Shown: in pieces, positions 18,046-26,598 of the stretch
How positions within the stretch are numbered: the stretch's first letter is position 1
Layout: every line of letters starts with the position of its first letter
From: Flavobacterium cyanobacteriorum
GTDB lineage: Bacteria; Bacteroidota; Bacteroidia; Flavobacteriales; Flavobacteriaceae
NCBI RefSeq assembly: GCF_002251835.1
Contig: NZ_NOXV01000251.1
Span: 1 to 36,228, forward strand
DNA: 36,228 nucleotides
Direction: 5' to 3'
Position numbers and translations under genes: made by a program
The notes under the pieces: model-generated
Database searches by the model: none
What the model saw: only the letters and a program-made list of their open reading frames with translations
Told to the model about the DNA's origin: nothing

Positions 18046-19709
18046 TGTTTAATGATATAGTGCCACATATAACATGGCAGGATTTAGAAAACTGGTTTAC
18101 CTATAACCCAAAGGAACCCTTACTGTTTAATACAGGGTTATTCCTCGGCCTGTTCCTGGTATTTTACGCCATCTATATCTTTACAAGGAATACATTCAGG
18201 CTCAGGCTGGTCTATGTAATATGTTTTTCGCTTTTCTTTTATTACAAATCAAGCGGAATATATTTCCTGTTGTTGCTCCTCTCATCAGTAGTTGATTATA
18301 CGCTTGGTTATTTCCTGTATAGGGAGCAGCGAAATACGCCACGAAAAGTGTACTTATGGTTTAGCGTTATTGTGAACCTTACCTTTCTGGGGTATTTTAA
18401 ATATACAAATTTCCTAATCGGTAACTATAATGACCTTTTTGGCGGCAAATTCTCTTTTCATGATGTCATACTTCCGGTAGGTATATCGTTCTACACCTTC
18501 CAGTCTATAAGCTATATTATAGAGATTTACAGGAAAGAAATCACGCCCACCAAAAATTATGTCGACTACCTTTTCTTCGTATCTTTCTTCCCGCAGCTTG
18601 TTGCCGGGCCTATTGTAAGGGCAAAGGATTTCCTGCCGCAGATATATGCTAAACTTCATGTTACAAAAGAAGACATCAACTATGCCCTGTTCCTGATCAT
18701 AGGGGGGCTTATCAAAAAAACGGTAATATCAGATTATATCTCAGTAAATTTTGTAGACCGCGTATTTGATTCGCCTAACAGCTATACCGCTTTTGAAAAC
18801 CTGATGGCTGCTTATGGCTACACTATTCAGATTTATTGCGATTTTTCCGGATATTCAGATATGGCGATAGGCATAGCATTACTCCTCGGTTTTAAGTTGC
18901 CAACCAACTTTCGTACACCTTACAAATCAGCATCCATAACTGAGTTTTGGCGCAGGTGGCATATATCACTTTCCACATGGCTCAAAGATTTTCTGTATAT
19001 ATCGGTAGGAGGCAACCGTAACGGCTCATTTGCAGGATTTTTATTCCCGGCATTGTTTTTCTTCGGGCTTGTGATTTGGGGTATAAGTTATGCTCCTGTA
19101 AGCCATGTGCCACTGATTATAAGCCTTATAAGCCTGGTAGTGTTCTCGCTTACGTTCCTGTTGTCTAAAGAAAAGGAAAAGACAATGTACACTAACGTAA
19201 ACCTGCTTACTACCATGCTGCTGGGGGGGTTATGGCATGGTGCCAGCCTGAGGTTTATTATATGGGGGGCACTCCATGGCATTGCCCTGGCGGTGCATAA
19301 GCTTTGGATGGAGTTTTTCCCTACAGTAAAAGGTGGCGAAAGGACATTAGGCAGCAGGGTATGGAGGTTTTTATCCGTATTCATGACATTTCACTTTGTT
19401 GCTTTTTGCTGGCTGTTTTTTCGTGCCAAAGATTTTACCACGGCACTTGATGTTATTTACAACATAGGCGGGGTACGCTTTGACCCGGGGCAGTGGCTGA
19501 CCATCATCATGGCCTATAAAAACGTTTTCATTTTAATGTGTATTGGTTATATATGGCATTTCCTGCCCGATACTTTTACAGTACAGATGAAAAAGGCCTT
19601 TGACGCTCTTCCCGTACCTGCTAAGGGAATACTGTTAGGGCTTGTGTGCTGGCTTGTTTATGCCGCCGCATCAGCCGGGCCACAACCTTTTATTTACTTC
19701 CAGTTTTAA
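18045..19709 (+). CDS. MBOAT family O-acyltransferase
   Basis: This polytopic inner-membrane acyltransferase has 554 residues and belongs to the AlgI/DltB/PatA branch of the MBOAT family, which moves acyl groups across the membrane for attachment to extracytoplasmic polymers. The family signature appears as FWRRWHISLSTWLKDFLY (His306), and the catalytic histidine is in GGLWHGAS (His398). Around a dozen hydrophobic segments are visible. Compared with AlgI as I remember it, about 50 extra residues with two likely membrane helices sit between GGNRNG (residues 322-327) and the NLLTTMLLGGLWHG segment. It is third in a tight operon with two SGNH proteins, the usual partners of such acyltransferases. 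Its stop codon overlaps the convergent TonB-receptor gene. The acceptor is unknown; peptidoglycan is suggested by the LysM neighbour. Confidence 0.92.
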   Translation: MFNDIVPHITWQDLENWFTYNPKEPLLFNTGLFLGLFLVFYAIYIFTRNTFRLRLVYVICFSLFFYYKSSGIYFLLLLLSSVVDYTLGYFLYREQRNTPRKVYLWFSVIVNLTFLGYFKYTNFLIGNYNDLFGGKFSFHDVILPVGISFYTFQSISYIIEIYRKEITPTKNYVDYLFFVSFFPQLVAGPIVRAKDFLPQIYAKLHVTKEDINYALFLIIGGLIKKTVISDYISVNFVDRVFDSPNSYTAFENLMAAYGYTIQIYCDFSGYSDMAIGIALLLGFKLPTNFRTPYKSASITEFWRRWHISLSTWLKDFLYISVGGNRNGSFAGFLFPALFFFGLVIWGISYAPVSHVPLIISLISLVVFSLTFLLSKEKEKTMYTNVNLLTTMLLGGLWHGASLRFIIWGALHGIALAVHKLWMEFFPTVKGGERTLGSRVWRFLSVFMTFHFVAFCWLFFRAKDFTTALDVIYNIGGVRFDPGQWLTIIMAYKNVFILMCIGYIWHFLPDTFTVQMKKAFDALPVPAKGILLGLVCWLVYAAASAGPQPFIYFQF

Positions 19710-22228
19710 AAAGATAATTTTATAAGGGCATTTGGCGTCCTTTCTACAGAGTAAGTATTTACAACTTCAATGGCCTGTGCATCGGTATTATACCGGTAGT
19801 AACGGTTGATGATATTTTGCCTGTTAAAAAGATTAAGGACAGAAACCCCTAATTGCAGCGTTGTTTTCTTTTGAAATTTCCAGGTATAGGTAGCTGAAAA
19901 ATTCATCTGGAAAAAATTTTCAATATTATCTGCATTAGGGTCACCGTATAATATTACATTATTGCCCATACCATCAGTTGCCGGCTGTACACTTACAGGC
20001 GTGGTAACCGGCCTTCCGGTAAACCACCGGGCCCCAAACGCTATTTTAAAGTTATACACTTCATAAATGGCGGCGCTGTTGAGGGTGTGGGCTATTTCAA
20101 AGTTGCTGGGGAACTTATAAGGCGAAAAATCGTCAAACTTGTAGTTGTTATTGTTCCATGTATAGCTTAGCCAGGCATAGAAACCTTTAAATTCTTTTTG
20201 TACTAGTATTTCGGTACCCTGTACTGAATAGTTTCCCGTTGCCAGGACAGTTTCAAGCTGGTCCTGGAAAGCCTGCCCGGATGTGGTAATGCCGTCGACA
20301 TTTTTATAAAAGTGCTCCAGCGAAAATAGCCACCCTTTATCCTTAAAACTCAATCCTGCAGAAACCTGTGCACTTTTTTGTACAGGAATATCTCTGTTAT
20401 TGGCCTGTACCCAGCGCCTTTTCTCGAGCCCAAGGAAATCATCCTGCAGCTCCACTGCCTGTGATACCGTCTGGCTTTTTATTTCCCCAAGTGCTTCAAG
20501 CCTCCAGGTGTTACTTATTTTATAAGTAAACTGCATACGCGGTTCTGGCAGGAACTTATGGAACTGTTCAATATAATTTCCTCTTATGCCAAATGTTGCT
20601 GCAACAACTTCATTAGCTGAGATATAATCCATTTCGGCCAGCAGTGCGTGGGTGCGGAGAACCGTTTTTAAGCCGTCCAGGAACAATCGGTTTACAAGTT
20701 CTGAGTTTTCAATACTCGTCTGGTTAAACTGGTAGCCGCTTTTAAGGCTAAGCCCCGGGTTAATTATAATAGTATGCGACAACCTCAACCCTTTATCATT
20801 AACAATATTATCCTGCTTCAGGTCAGAATTGTTGTTGTCATTAAAGTTTTCACTTTCAAGGCTGTAATATGAGTTATAAAAACTCACCTGCGAAGTATTG
20901 TATTCATCCCACCGGGTATGCCACGCGATACTGCCACCCAGCGTGAGCTGGTTCAGGCTGCTTATACTTCTGGCCACCAGAAATCCTTCTGTAAAATCAA
21001 GCTTGTTTTTTATACCTATAAAGTTCATGTACAGGTTGTTCCTGCCTATTTTCTGCTGGTACTGCCCTGTAAAGTCATAGAAATAAAACTCCTTATCACT
21101 CCTGTAATTGACATCTGCACTATTATTGAGTTGTGTAACCACGGTATTCTGGAATATCCTTTTGGAATACTTGCTGTAGGTAGGCAACTCGATGACATCT
21201 GTAAAAGAGCGCCTTGCCGATACCTCTACATTGGCAGTGGACGAAACTTTAAGCCGTGTGTAGAAATCCGCGTTAATCATATTACTCCCTATGCTTGTGG
21301 CATTGTCAGGTATCGTTTCAGAACGCGATGAAATATCAATTACACTGGACACGCTTTCACCATAATATGCCGAAGTACCGTTTTTCAGGATTTTTATGGT
21401 ATAAGCCGGATTGGGGTTGAGGGCAGAAATAAGGCCGAAGAAATGACCTGTCTGGAAGAGGCGGATATCATTCCAGAGAAAAAGGTTTTGGTCGTGTGTC
21501 CCACCCCTTACATTAATATTTGACAGTGTTTCATCAATACTGCCAATGCCGGGGAGCTGCTGCATTGTTGATAGCACATCGGGTTCAATAAGGCCAGGCA
21601 GAATACCGAATTTTTTTGGCTTAATGCTAAAAACACCATTTTTTTTGGTAATACCGCTGGTAAGGTATCGTTCTGCGATTACTTCATCAAGTATTCGGAT
21701 GCCGCCATTTAAAGTGATAGCCTTGCAGTCACCGTTAAAGCTTTTTGCCGTAAATATTTTTGATTCGAATCCTACGAGCTCTACTACTATATTGCCGGTT
21801 TGCGGGTAAGGGAGTTCAAAATATCCGTCAGCCCCGGTATAGGTTACTTTTTCATTGTCAAATGTTATACTGGCATTTTCAAGGGGGAGGTTGTTTTCAT
21901 CAAGTACATAGCCACATAAACTCCTCACGGACTGGCCCGTTTCCCGGTATAGTATTATATACCTGGCGCCTGATTCTTTATAGCTGAGGCCGGTACGGTT
22001 TTCAATATACCGTAGTTTTACCTTTAAGGGTAGGTTTTTGTCCGGTGCAATTATTTTTACATCTTGTATATCATTGTCAAGATAGCTGAAACGGATATTG
22101 TGTAAAGTTTCGAGGCTGCTAAGAACTTCTTTTAGTTCCGTGTTTTTATACTCATCCTGTCCATAGACAGGTACAAGGATAAAACAAAACAACAGGAGTA
22201 AAGAAAAATTCTTTGTGCTTATTATCAT
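19706..22228 (-). CDS. TonB-dependent receptor with STN domain (FecA-type transducer)
   Basis: This 840-residue outer-membrane receptor imports a ligand using TonB energy and also signals. A signal peptide (cleaved after about PVYGQ) is followed by an STN signalling domain (about 25-95), a carboxypeptidase-regulatory-like domain (about 105-185: LCGYVLDENNLPLENASI, then TGADGYFELP), a plug domain (about 210-310: QQLPGIGSIDETLSNINVRGG) and a beta-barrel ending in a terminal phenylalanine (IKLSF), as expected for barrel insertion. The STN domain and the upstream FecR and ECF sigma genes fit the Fec-type cell-surface signalling model. No SusD-like gene follows, so it is not a typical polysaccharide-utilisation SusC. 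The ligand cannot be predicted. Its start overlaps the FecR gene by four bases. Confidence 0.9.
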   Translation of the reverse strand: MIISTKNFSLLLLFCFILVPVYGQDEYKNTELKEVLSSLETLHNIRFSYLDNDIQDVKIIAPDKNLPLKVKLRYIENRTGLSYKESGARYIILYRETGQSVRSLCGYVLDENNLPLENASITFDNEKVTYTGADGYFELPYPQTGNIVVELVGFESKIFTAKSFNGDCKAITLNGGIRILDEVIAERYLTSGITKKNGVFSIKPKKFGILPGLIEPDVLSTMQQLPGIGSIDETLSNINVRGGTHDQNLFLWNDIRLFQTGHFFGLISALNPNPAYTIKILKNGTSAYYGESVSSVIDISSRSETIPDNATSIGSNMINADFYTRLKVSSTANVEVSARRSFTDVIELPTYSKYSKRIFQNTVVTQLNNSADVNYRSDKEFYFYDFTGQYQQKIGRNNLYMNFIGIKNKLDFTEGFLVARSISSLNQLTLGGSIAWHTRWDEYNTSQVSFYNSYYSLESENFNDNNNSDLKQDNIVNDKGLRLSHTIIINPGLSLKSGYQFNQTSIENSELVNRLFLDGLKTVLRTHALLAEMDYISANEVVAATFGIRGNYIEQFHKFLPEPRMQFTYKISNTWRLEALGEIKSQTVSQAVELQDDFLGLEKRRWVQANNRDIPVQKSAQVSAGLSFKDKGWLFSLEHFYKNVDGITTSGQAFQDQLETVLATGNYSVQGTEILVQKEFKGFYAWLSYTWNNNNYKFDDFSPYKFPSNFEIAHTLNSAAIYEVYNFKIAFGARWFTGRPVTTPVSVQPATDGMGNNVILYGDPNADNIENFFQMNFSATYTWKFQKKTTLQLGVSVLNLFNRQNIINRYYRYNTDAQAIEVVNTYSVERTPNALIKLSF

Positions 22229-23124
22229 TCAGACGAAAGTATGATAGTATTACCTTTCTTTTCTGATTTTAAATGATATGTGCTTTCTAAAAATTCCAGT
22301 GCTGTATCTATATTGTCCATAGGTATGGTGCCTGTAAACAAAGACCCTTCAGGCTTACCTTCCAGCTTAATGGCCACATTATACTGCCTCTCGAGTTCCC
22401 TGATAATATTTTCAGGCCTTTCGCTTGTAAAAGTAGTCTCAAAGGTAATCCAGCCCGGCTGGCGTATATCATCATTATCAGGTATGGCAATAGCTTTGCC
22501 GTCTTCAAAAGCAACGCTTTCACCCTGTAACAAATATACAATTTCTGAACGATATACTACTTTTACTTTACCTTCAAAACATGTTACCTCAAAGCGATTG
22601 TCCCTGGCCTTGACATTAAATTGAGTTCCTACTACGGTAACCGTACCCAGTGCTGTTTCCACATCAAAAACTTCTCCTTTGGAGACTTTGAAAAAAGCTT
22701 CGCCACGAAGTACTATTTTACGTTCATTTTCCCATCGGTTCGGCTTAAAGGAAACTTCAGAGCCTGAGTTAAGCAACACGTCAGATTTATCGGGCAACAC
22801 AAATTCTATACGCTTGCCGGCTGACGCTATTTGTGTGATGGTCCTGTTGATATAGAAAAACCAGGTGAGGCAAACAGCAATAACAAGTATTGCCGCAATC
22901 CGGGGTATAATTGCGGATAATCGGATTTTATTAACCTGCTTTTGCCTGCGTAGCATAATTTTTTTATACAGCCCGTCAAGGTCACCGTCCGGTACTGTAA
23001 GCCCCGCTGAATAATCCCTTATTTTACAGTAGGTCTCATATTCAGGAGTGGCAGCAAACGCTTTCAGTTCCGCCTCGTCCATCTCATTATTGAGCCATCG
23101 CGCTAATTTAGTGTCCTCTTGCAT
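22225..23124 (-). CDS. FecR family anti-sigma factor
   Basis: This 299-residue single-pass inner-membrane regulator holds the cytoplasmic sigma factor and receives the signal from the receptor's STN domain. The N-terminal cytoplasmic part (about 1-65, including ARWLNNEMDEAELKAF) precedes a membrane segment at about 72-92. The periplasmic FecR domain follows (about 102-198: VLPDKSDVLLNSGSEVSF, then LRGEAFFKV), and a C-terminal DUF4974-like domain lies at about 225-297 (FTSERPENIIRELERQYNV), the usual Bacteroidota arrangement. It lies 44 bases after the sigma gene and overlaps the receptor gene, so the three form one operon. Confidence 0.93.
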   Translation of the reverse strand: MQEDTKLARWLNNEMDEAELKAFAATPEYETYCKIRDYSAGLTVPDGDLDGLYKKIMLRRQKQVNKIRLSAIIPRIAAILVIAVCLTWFFYINRTITQIASAGKRIEFVLPDKSDVLLNSGSEVSFKPNRWENERKIVLRGEAFFKVSKGEVFDVETALGTVTVVGTQFNVKARDNRFEVTCFEGKVKVVYRSEIVYLLQGESVAFEDGKAIAIPDNDDIRQPGWITFETTFTSERPENIIRELERQYNVAIKLEGKPEGSLFTGTIPMDNIDTALEFLESTYHLKSEKKGNTIILSSE

Positions 23125-23168
23125 TTTCTTTCGGGTTTGTTTCTATAACAGTTATACTATAAAACTCC

Positions 23169-23690
23169 CTACCTGAAGTTGTCAATTTCTTTTCGCAGTT
23201 CCACCAGGGCTATATGTATGCGTTTCTCTACAGCTTTTACACTTATGCCCAGTATTTCAGCAATTTCATGGTATTTTTTCCCATCTATCCTGTGCAGCAG
23301 GAAGGCGGTTCGTTGTGCTTCTGAAAGGCCTGCAATGGCTTTTTGTAACTTTATTTTAAATTGTTCTTCCTCGAGCAGGTATTCAGGGCTTTCGGGTGTA
23401 CTGCCGGTACCGGTATAGTTTTTTGAATACTGTACTACTACCTTTTGGTGCGCCACCTGGTTAAGGGACGTATTGTTCGCCACAGTATATAAATATGATT
23501 TTGCTTTTTCAAGCGGTACCTTTTCGCAATTTTCCCATAATTTTATAAAAGCTTCCTGTGTGGCATCCTCTGCCTGGTCTTCATTCCCAAATTTATAAAA
23601 CAAATACCTGCGCAATGTTTTTGCGTGGCTCTTGAAGAAATTAGAGAAGACTATTTCTTCACAAATTCCGGAAAGCGAAATATTTTTCAT
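23169..23690 (-). CDS. ECF RNA polymerase sigma factor (FecI-like)
   Basis: This 173-residue sigma-70 family factor has only regions 2 and 4, as ECF factors do. Region 2 spans about residues 15-85, with GNEDQAEDATQEAFIKLWEN and SYLYTVANNTSLN. Region 4 spans about 115-170, with a helix-turn-helix in KYHEIAEILGISVKAVEKRI. It heads the minus-strand operon sigma, FecR, TonB receptor, so it probably directs transcription of the receptor and possibly itself once released from FecR. Upstream of its start (23706-23713, minus strand) is TATTTTCG, one base off the -7 consensus. Confidence 0.94.
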   Translation of the reverse strand: MKNISLSGICEEIVFSNFFKSHAKTLRRYLFYKFGNEDQAEDATQEAFIKLWENCEKVPLEKAKSYLYTVANNTSLNQVAHQKVVVQYSKNYTGTGSTPESPEYLLEEEQFKIKLQKAIAGLSEAQRTAFLLHRIDGKKYHEIAEILGISVKAVEKRIHIALVELRKEIDNFR

Positions 23691-23927
23691 TGCCTAAAAT
23701 ATTGCCGAAAATATAAAAAAATATCAGGTGCGGGTATATTGCCCGGAAAATTTTAGTTATAAACCGTGGTATTGATTTTTTTATATAAATCCTCCGGTAT
23801 TCCGATTCCCATAAAATAAGGCTTTACTTTCCACCCGGCCAAAGTCTCCCGTAAAATCATCCAAATCTGTATTGCCATTTTATAACAGGTATAGAATTTG
23901 CTATCTTTACCTTTTAAATATTATATT

Positions 23928-25187
23928 TTGAAAAAGCTATATACACTATTATTTGTGCTGCTGGTCTCAGCGGGGGCTAAGGCATCTTTGATCCTCCTCC
24001 CGATGGACGAAACCTCCCAGCAGAACCACCTGAAAGCTTATGGCATAACCTACTGGGCGCTCGACAGGCAATATAAAGTTAGCTGGTTGCTAAACTACAG
24101 GGGTGGTTCATTCCTGATGCCCGACAGCGAAGACGTAAGGCGCGAGTGTAAAATTCGCGGGGTAAGTTTTGAAATACTCAGCGACGGGCAGGCCAGTGCC
24201 ATACTCGATGAAATAAGCAGCCCGTCGCAGAATATGGAAAATGTGGTGCTGGAAAAAGCGCCTAAAATTGCCGTATACACACCAAAGGGGAAACAGCCGT
24301 GGGATGATGCCGTGACGCTGGTGCTTACGTATGCAGAAATTCCCTTCACACCCATATATGACGAGGAAGTACTAAGCGATGCCCTGCTGCTTTATGACTG
24401 GCTGCACCTGCACCATGAAGATTTCAGCGGGCAGTATGGCAAGTTCTTTGGTGCATACCGCAATGCGCCATGGTACATTGAGCAGAAAAAAGAAGCCGAA
24501 GCCCTTGCCGCGAAACTTGGCTACAGTAAAGTAAGCGAGGAAAAGCTGGCGGTAGCTAACAAAATAAGGAATTTTGTTATTGGTGGCGGGTTTATGTTTG
24601 CCATGTGTTCGGCAACAGACAGTTTTGATATTGCACTTTCTGCAGAAGGAGTCGACATTTGCGAACCTATGTTTGACGGAGACCCCGGTGAACCAAACTA
24701 CCAGGCCAAAATAGACTATAATAAAACGCTTGCTTTCAGGGATTTTATACTGGAGCGAAACCCTATGGTATATGAATTTTCTGATATAGATACTACTAAT
24801 AAACGCTCAGTTCCGCCTGACCTTGATTATTTTACCCTGATGGAATATAGTGCCAAGTGGGATCCTATCCCGTCCATGCTCTGCCAGAACCATACACAGC
24901 TTGTAAAAGGTTTTATGGGGCAGACTACCGCTTTTGCCGCAGATAAAATCAAGTCGAATGTGCTGGTTATGGGTGAAAACAAACAAAATGGTGAGGCGCG
25001 ATATATTCATGGTACCAGAGGCAAAGGGATGTTTACTTTCTATGGTGGCCACGACCCCGAAGATTACCAACACCGTGTTGGCGACGCTCATACTGTGCTG
25101 GACCTGCATCCTAATTCTCCGGGTTACCGCCTTATACTCAACAATGTGCTTTTTCCGGCTGCAAGGAAAAAAAAGCTGAAGACATAG
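23928..25187 (+). CDS. Secreted glutamine-amidotransferase-like protein
   Basis: This exported protein of 419 residues is of a kind that flavobacterial genomes often label asparagine synthetase B. That label looks wrong: there is no N-terminal catalytic cysteine of class II amidotransferases and no SGGxDS ATP-binding loop. Instead a signal peptide (MKKLYTLLFVLLVSAGAKA) precedes an alpha/beta core whose GGGFMFAMCSA segment resembles the nucleophile elbow of class I amidotransferase-like folds (candidate Cys227). Further on there is a conserved-looking HGTRGKGMFTFYGGHDPED region. The frame contains no suitable ATG, so I take the TTG at 23928, which gives a textbook signal peptide. A TATCTTTA box lies 19 bases upstream of that codon. 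The substrate is unknown. It is followed 155 bases later by tgt in the same direction. Confidence 0.72.
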   Translation: MKKLYTLLFVLLVSAGAKASLILLPMDETSQQNHLKAYGITYWALDRQYKVSWLLNYRGGSFLMPDSEDVRRECKIRGVSFEILSDGQASAILDEISSPSQNMENVVLEKAPKIAVYTPKGKQPWDDAVTLVLTYAEIPFTPIYDEEVLSDALLLYDWLHLHHEDFSGQYGKFFGAYRNAPWYIEQKKEAEALAAKLGYSKVSEEKLAVANKIRNFVIGGGFMFAMCSATDSFDIALSAEGVDICEPMFDGDPGEPNYQAKIDYNKTLAFRDFILERNPMVYEFSDIDTTNKRSVPPDLDYFTLMEYSAKWDPIPSMLCQNHTQLVKGFMGQTTAFAADKIKSNVLVMGENKQNGEARYIHGTRGKGMFTFYGGHDPEDYQHRVGDAHTVLDLHPNSPGYRLILNNVLFPAARKKKLKT

Positions 25188-25200
25188 CCTTTGTCTGGAA

Positions 25201-25280
25201 ATGTATAATCCGCTTTTGACAGCAAGGAGCCGTCAATTCTTTGAACATAAAAACCATTTTATATTGTAAAGATTATACAT
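25201..25280. repeat. Inverted repeat upstream of tgt
   Basis: ATGTATAATC at 25201-25210 is an exact inverted match of GATTATACAT at 25271-25280. Between them, TTGAC and GTCAA form a smaller stem. It may be a hairpin in the 3' end of the upstream transcript or a regulatory site before tgt. No T tract follows, so it is not an ordinary terminator. Confidence 0.4.
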
Positions 25281-25316
25281 CTTAATTTAAATAAACATTC
25301 TACATCCTGAAAATAC

Positions 25317-25324
25317 TATCTTTG
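25317..25324 (+). promoter_or_regulatory. -7 promoter box for tgt
   Basis: TATCTTTG matches the Bacteroidota -7 consensus exactly and ends 18 bases before the tgt ATG. No clear -33 element is seen. Confidence 0.45.
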
Positions 25325-25342
25325 CGGGCGTAATATCCTGAT

Positions 25343-26473
25343 ATGAAATTTGATTTAGTTACTAAAGACCCCCTGTCTAAAGCAAGGGCAGGCACTATAA
25401 CAACGGATCACGGCGCCATACAAACTCCTATATTCATGCCGGTAGGCACGGTAGCTTCGGTAAAAGGCGTGCACCAGAGGGAGCTGAAGGAAGAGATAAA
25501 CCCTGATATTATATTAGGGAATACGTATCACTTATACCTCCGCCCACAGGCCGATATACTGGAAAAAGCAGGAGGGCTGCATAAATTTATGAACTGGGAC
25601 CGCAACATACTTACCGACAGTGGCGGCTACCAGGTATATTCGCTTTCAGCCAACAGGAAAATAAAAGAGGAAGGCGTAAAATTTAAAAGCCATATTGACG
25701 GGTCTTACCATTTCTTTTCACCTGAAAGCGTTATGGAGATACAGCGTGCTATAGGTGCTGACATAATTATGGCTTTTGACGAATGTACGCCTTACCCCTG
25801 CGATTACCGCTATGCAAAACGCTCTATGCACATGACCCACCGCTGGCTTGACCGGTGCATTGCCCATCTTGAAAAAGTGCCTTATAAGTATGGATATGAA
25901 CAAACTTTTTTCCCTATTGTACAGGGCAGTACATACAAAGATTTGCGGGCAGAGTCGGCTGAATATATAGCCAATGCCGGGGCACAGGGCAATGCTATAG
26001 GGGGGCTGTCGGTAGGCGAGCCGGCAGAAGAAATGTATGCCATGACCGATGTAGTATGTAGTATATTACCTGAAGATAAGCCCCGCTACCTTATGGGTGT
26101 GGGGACACCTGTCAATATTCTGGAAAATATCGCGTTAGGTGTTGATATGTTTGACTGTGTTATGCCTACGCGAAATGCAAGGAACGGGATGCTTTTTACA
26201 GCTAACGGCACCATCAACATAAAAAATAAAAAGTGGGAGGATGACTTTTCACCGCTTGATGAAATGGGCATTACCTTTGTTGATACCGAATATACCAAGG
26301 CCTACCTGAGGCATCTTTTTGCGGCCAATGAGTACCTGGGCAAGCAGATTGCCACCATACACAACCTTGGCTTTTACCTGTGGCTGGTGCGCGAGGCACG
26401 GAAACATATTATAGAAGGTGATTTTTATACCTGGAAAGAAAAAATGGTAAAACAGATGAGCCAGAGGCTGTAA
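25343..26473 (+). CDS. tgt: tRNA-guanine transglycosylase (queuosine pathway)
   Basis: Tgt exchanges guanine-34 of certain tRNAs for the queuine precursor preQ1. The 376-residue protein has the full bacterial Tgt pattern: TDSGGYQVYS near residue 92, MAFDECTPYP, FPIVQGSTY, GGLSVGEP, YLMGVGTP and FDCVMPTRNARNG with the catalytic aspartate. The usual zinc site, CxCxxC plus a later histidine, is changed. Aligning to E. coli Tgt from memory, the three cysteines correspond to Gly309, Thr311 and Asp314, while the histidine is kept (His340 in TIHNL). The protein may therefore hold its C-terminal subdomain without zinc. It begins a run with the permease and DMT transporter genes. Confidence 0.96.
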   Translation: MKFDLVTKDPLSKARAGTITTDHGAIQTPIFMPVGTVASVKGVHQRELKEEINPDIILGNTYHLYLRPQADILEKAGGLHKFMNWDRNILTDSGGYQVYSLSANRKIKEEGVKFKSHIDGSYHFFSPESVMEIQRAIGADIIMAFDECTPYPCDYRYAKRSMHMTHRWLDRCIAHLEKVPYKYGYEQTFFPIVQGSTYKDLRAESAEYIANAGAQGNAIGGLSVGEPAEEMYAMTDVVCSILPEDKPRYLMGVGTPVNILENIALGVDMFDCVMPTRNARNGMLFTANGTINIKNKKWEDDFSPLDEMGITFVDTEYTKAYLRHLFAANEYLGKQIATIHNLGFYLWLVREARKHIIEGDFYTWKEKMVKQMSQRL

Positions 26474-26598
26474 ATATATTTAATTAATGTGTATTGAAAT
26501 TTGAGGCTACAATCGTAATTAGCGATAAGAAGTAAAACTTCTCACACCTCACAACCCAGTATTCAATAAACACATCAAACATTTCACTATTGCTAAAG

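Noticed and set aside
20918..21331. Plus-strand frames of 60 to 140 residues inside the TonB receptor
   Set aside because: They are antisense shadows of a clear 840-residue receptor with all expected domains.
23928..25187. Asparagine synthetase B as the name of this gene
   Set aside because: Neither the N-terminal catalytic cysteine nor the SGGxDS ATP-binding loop is present, and the protein has a signal peptide.
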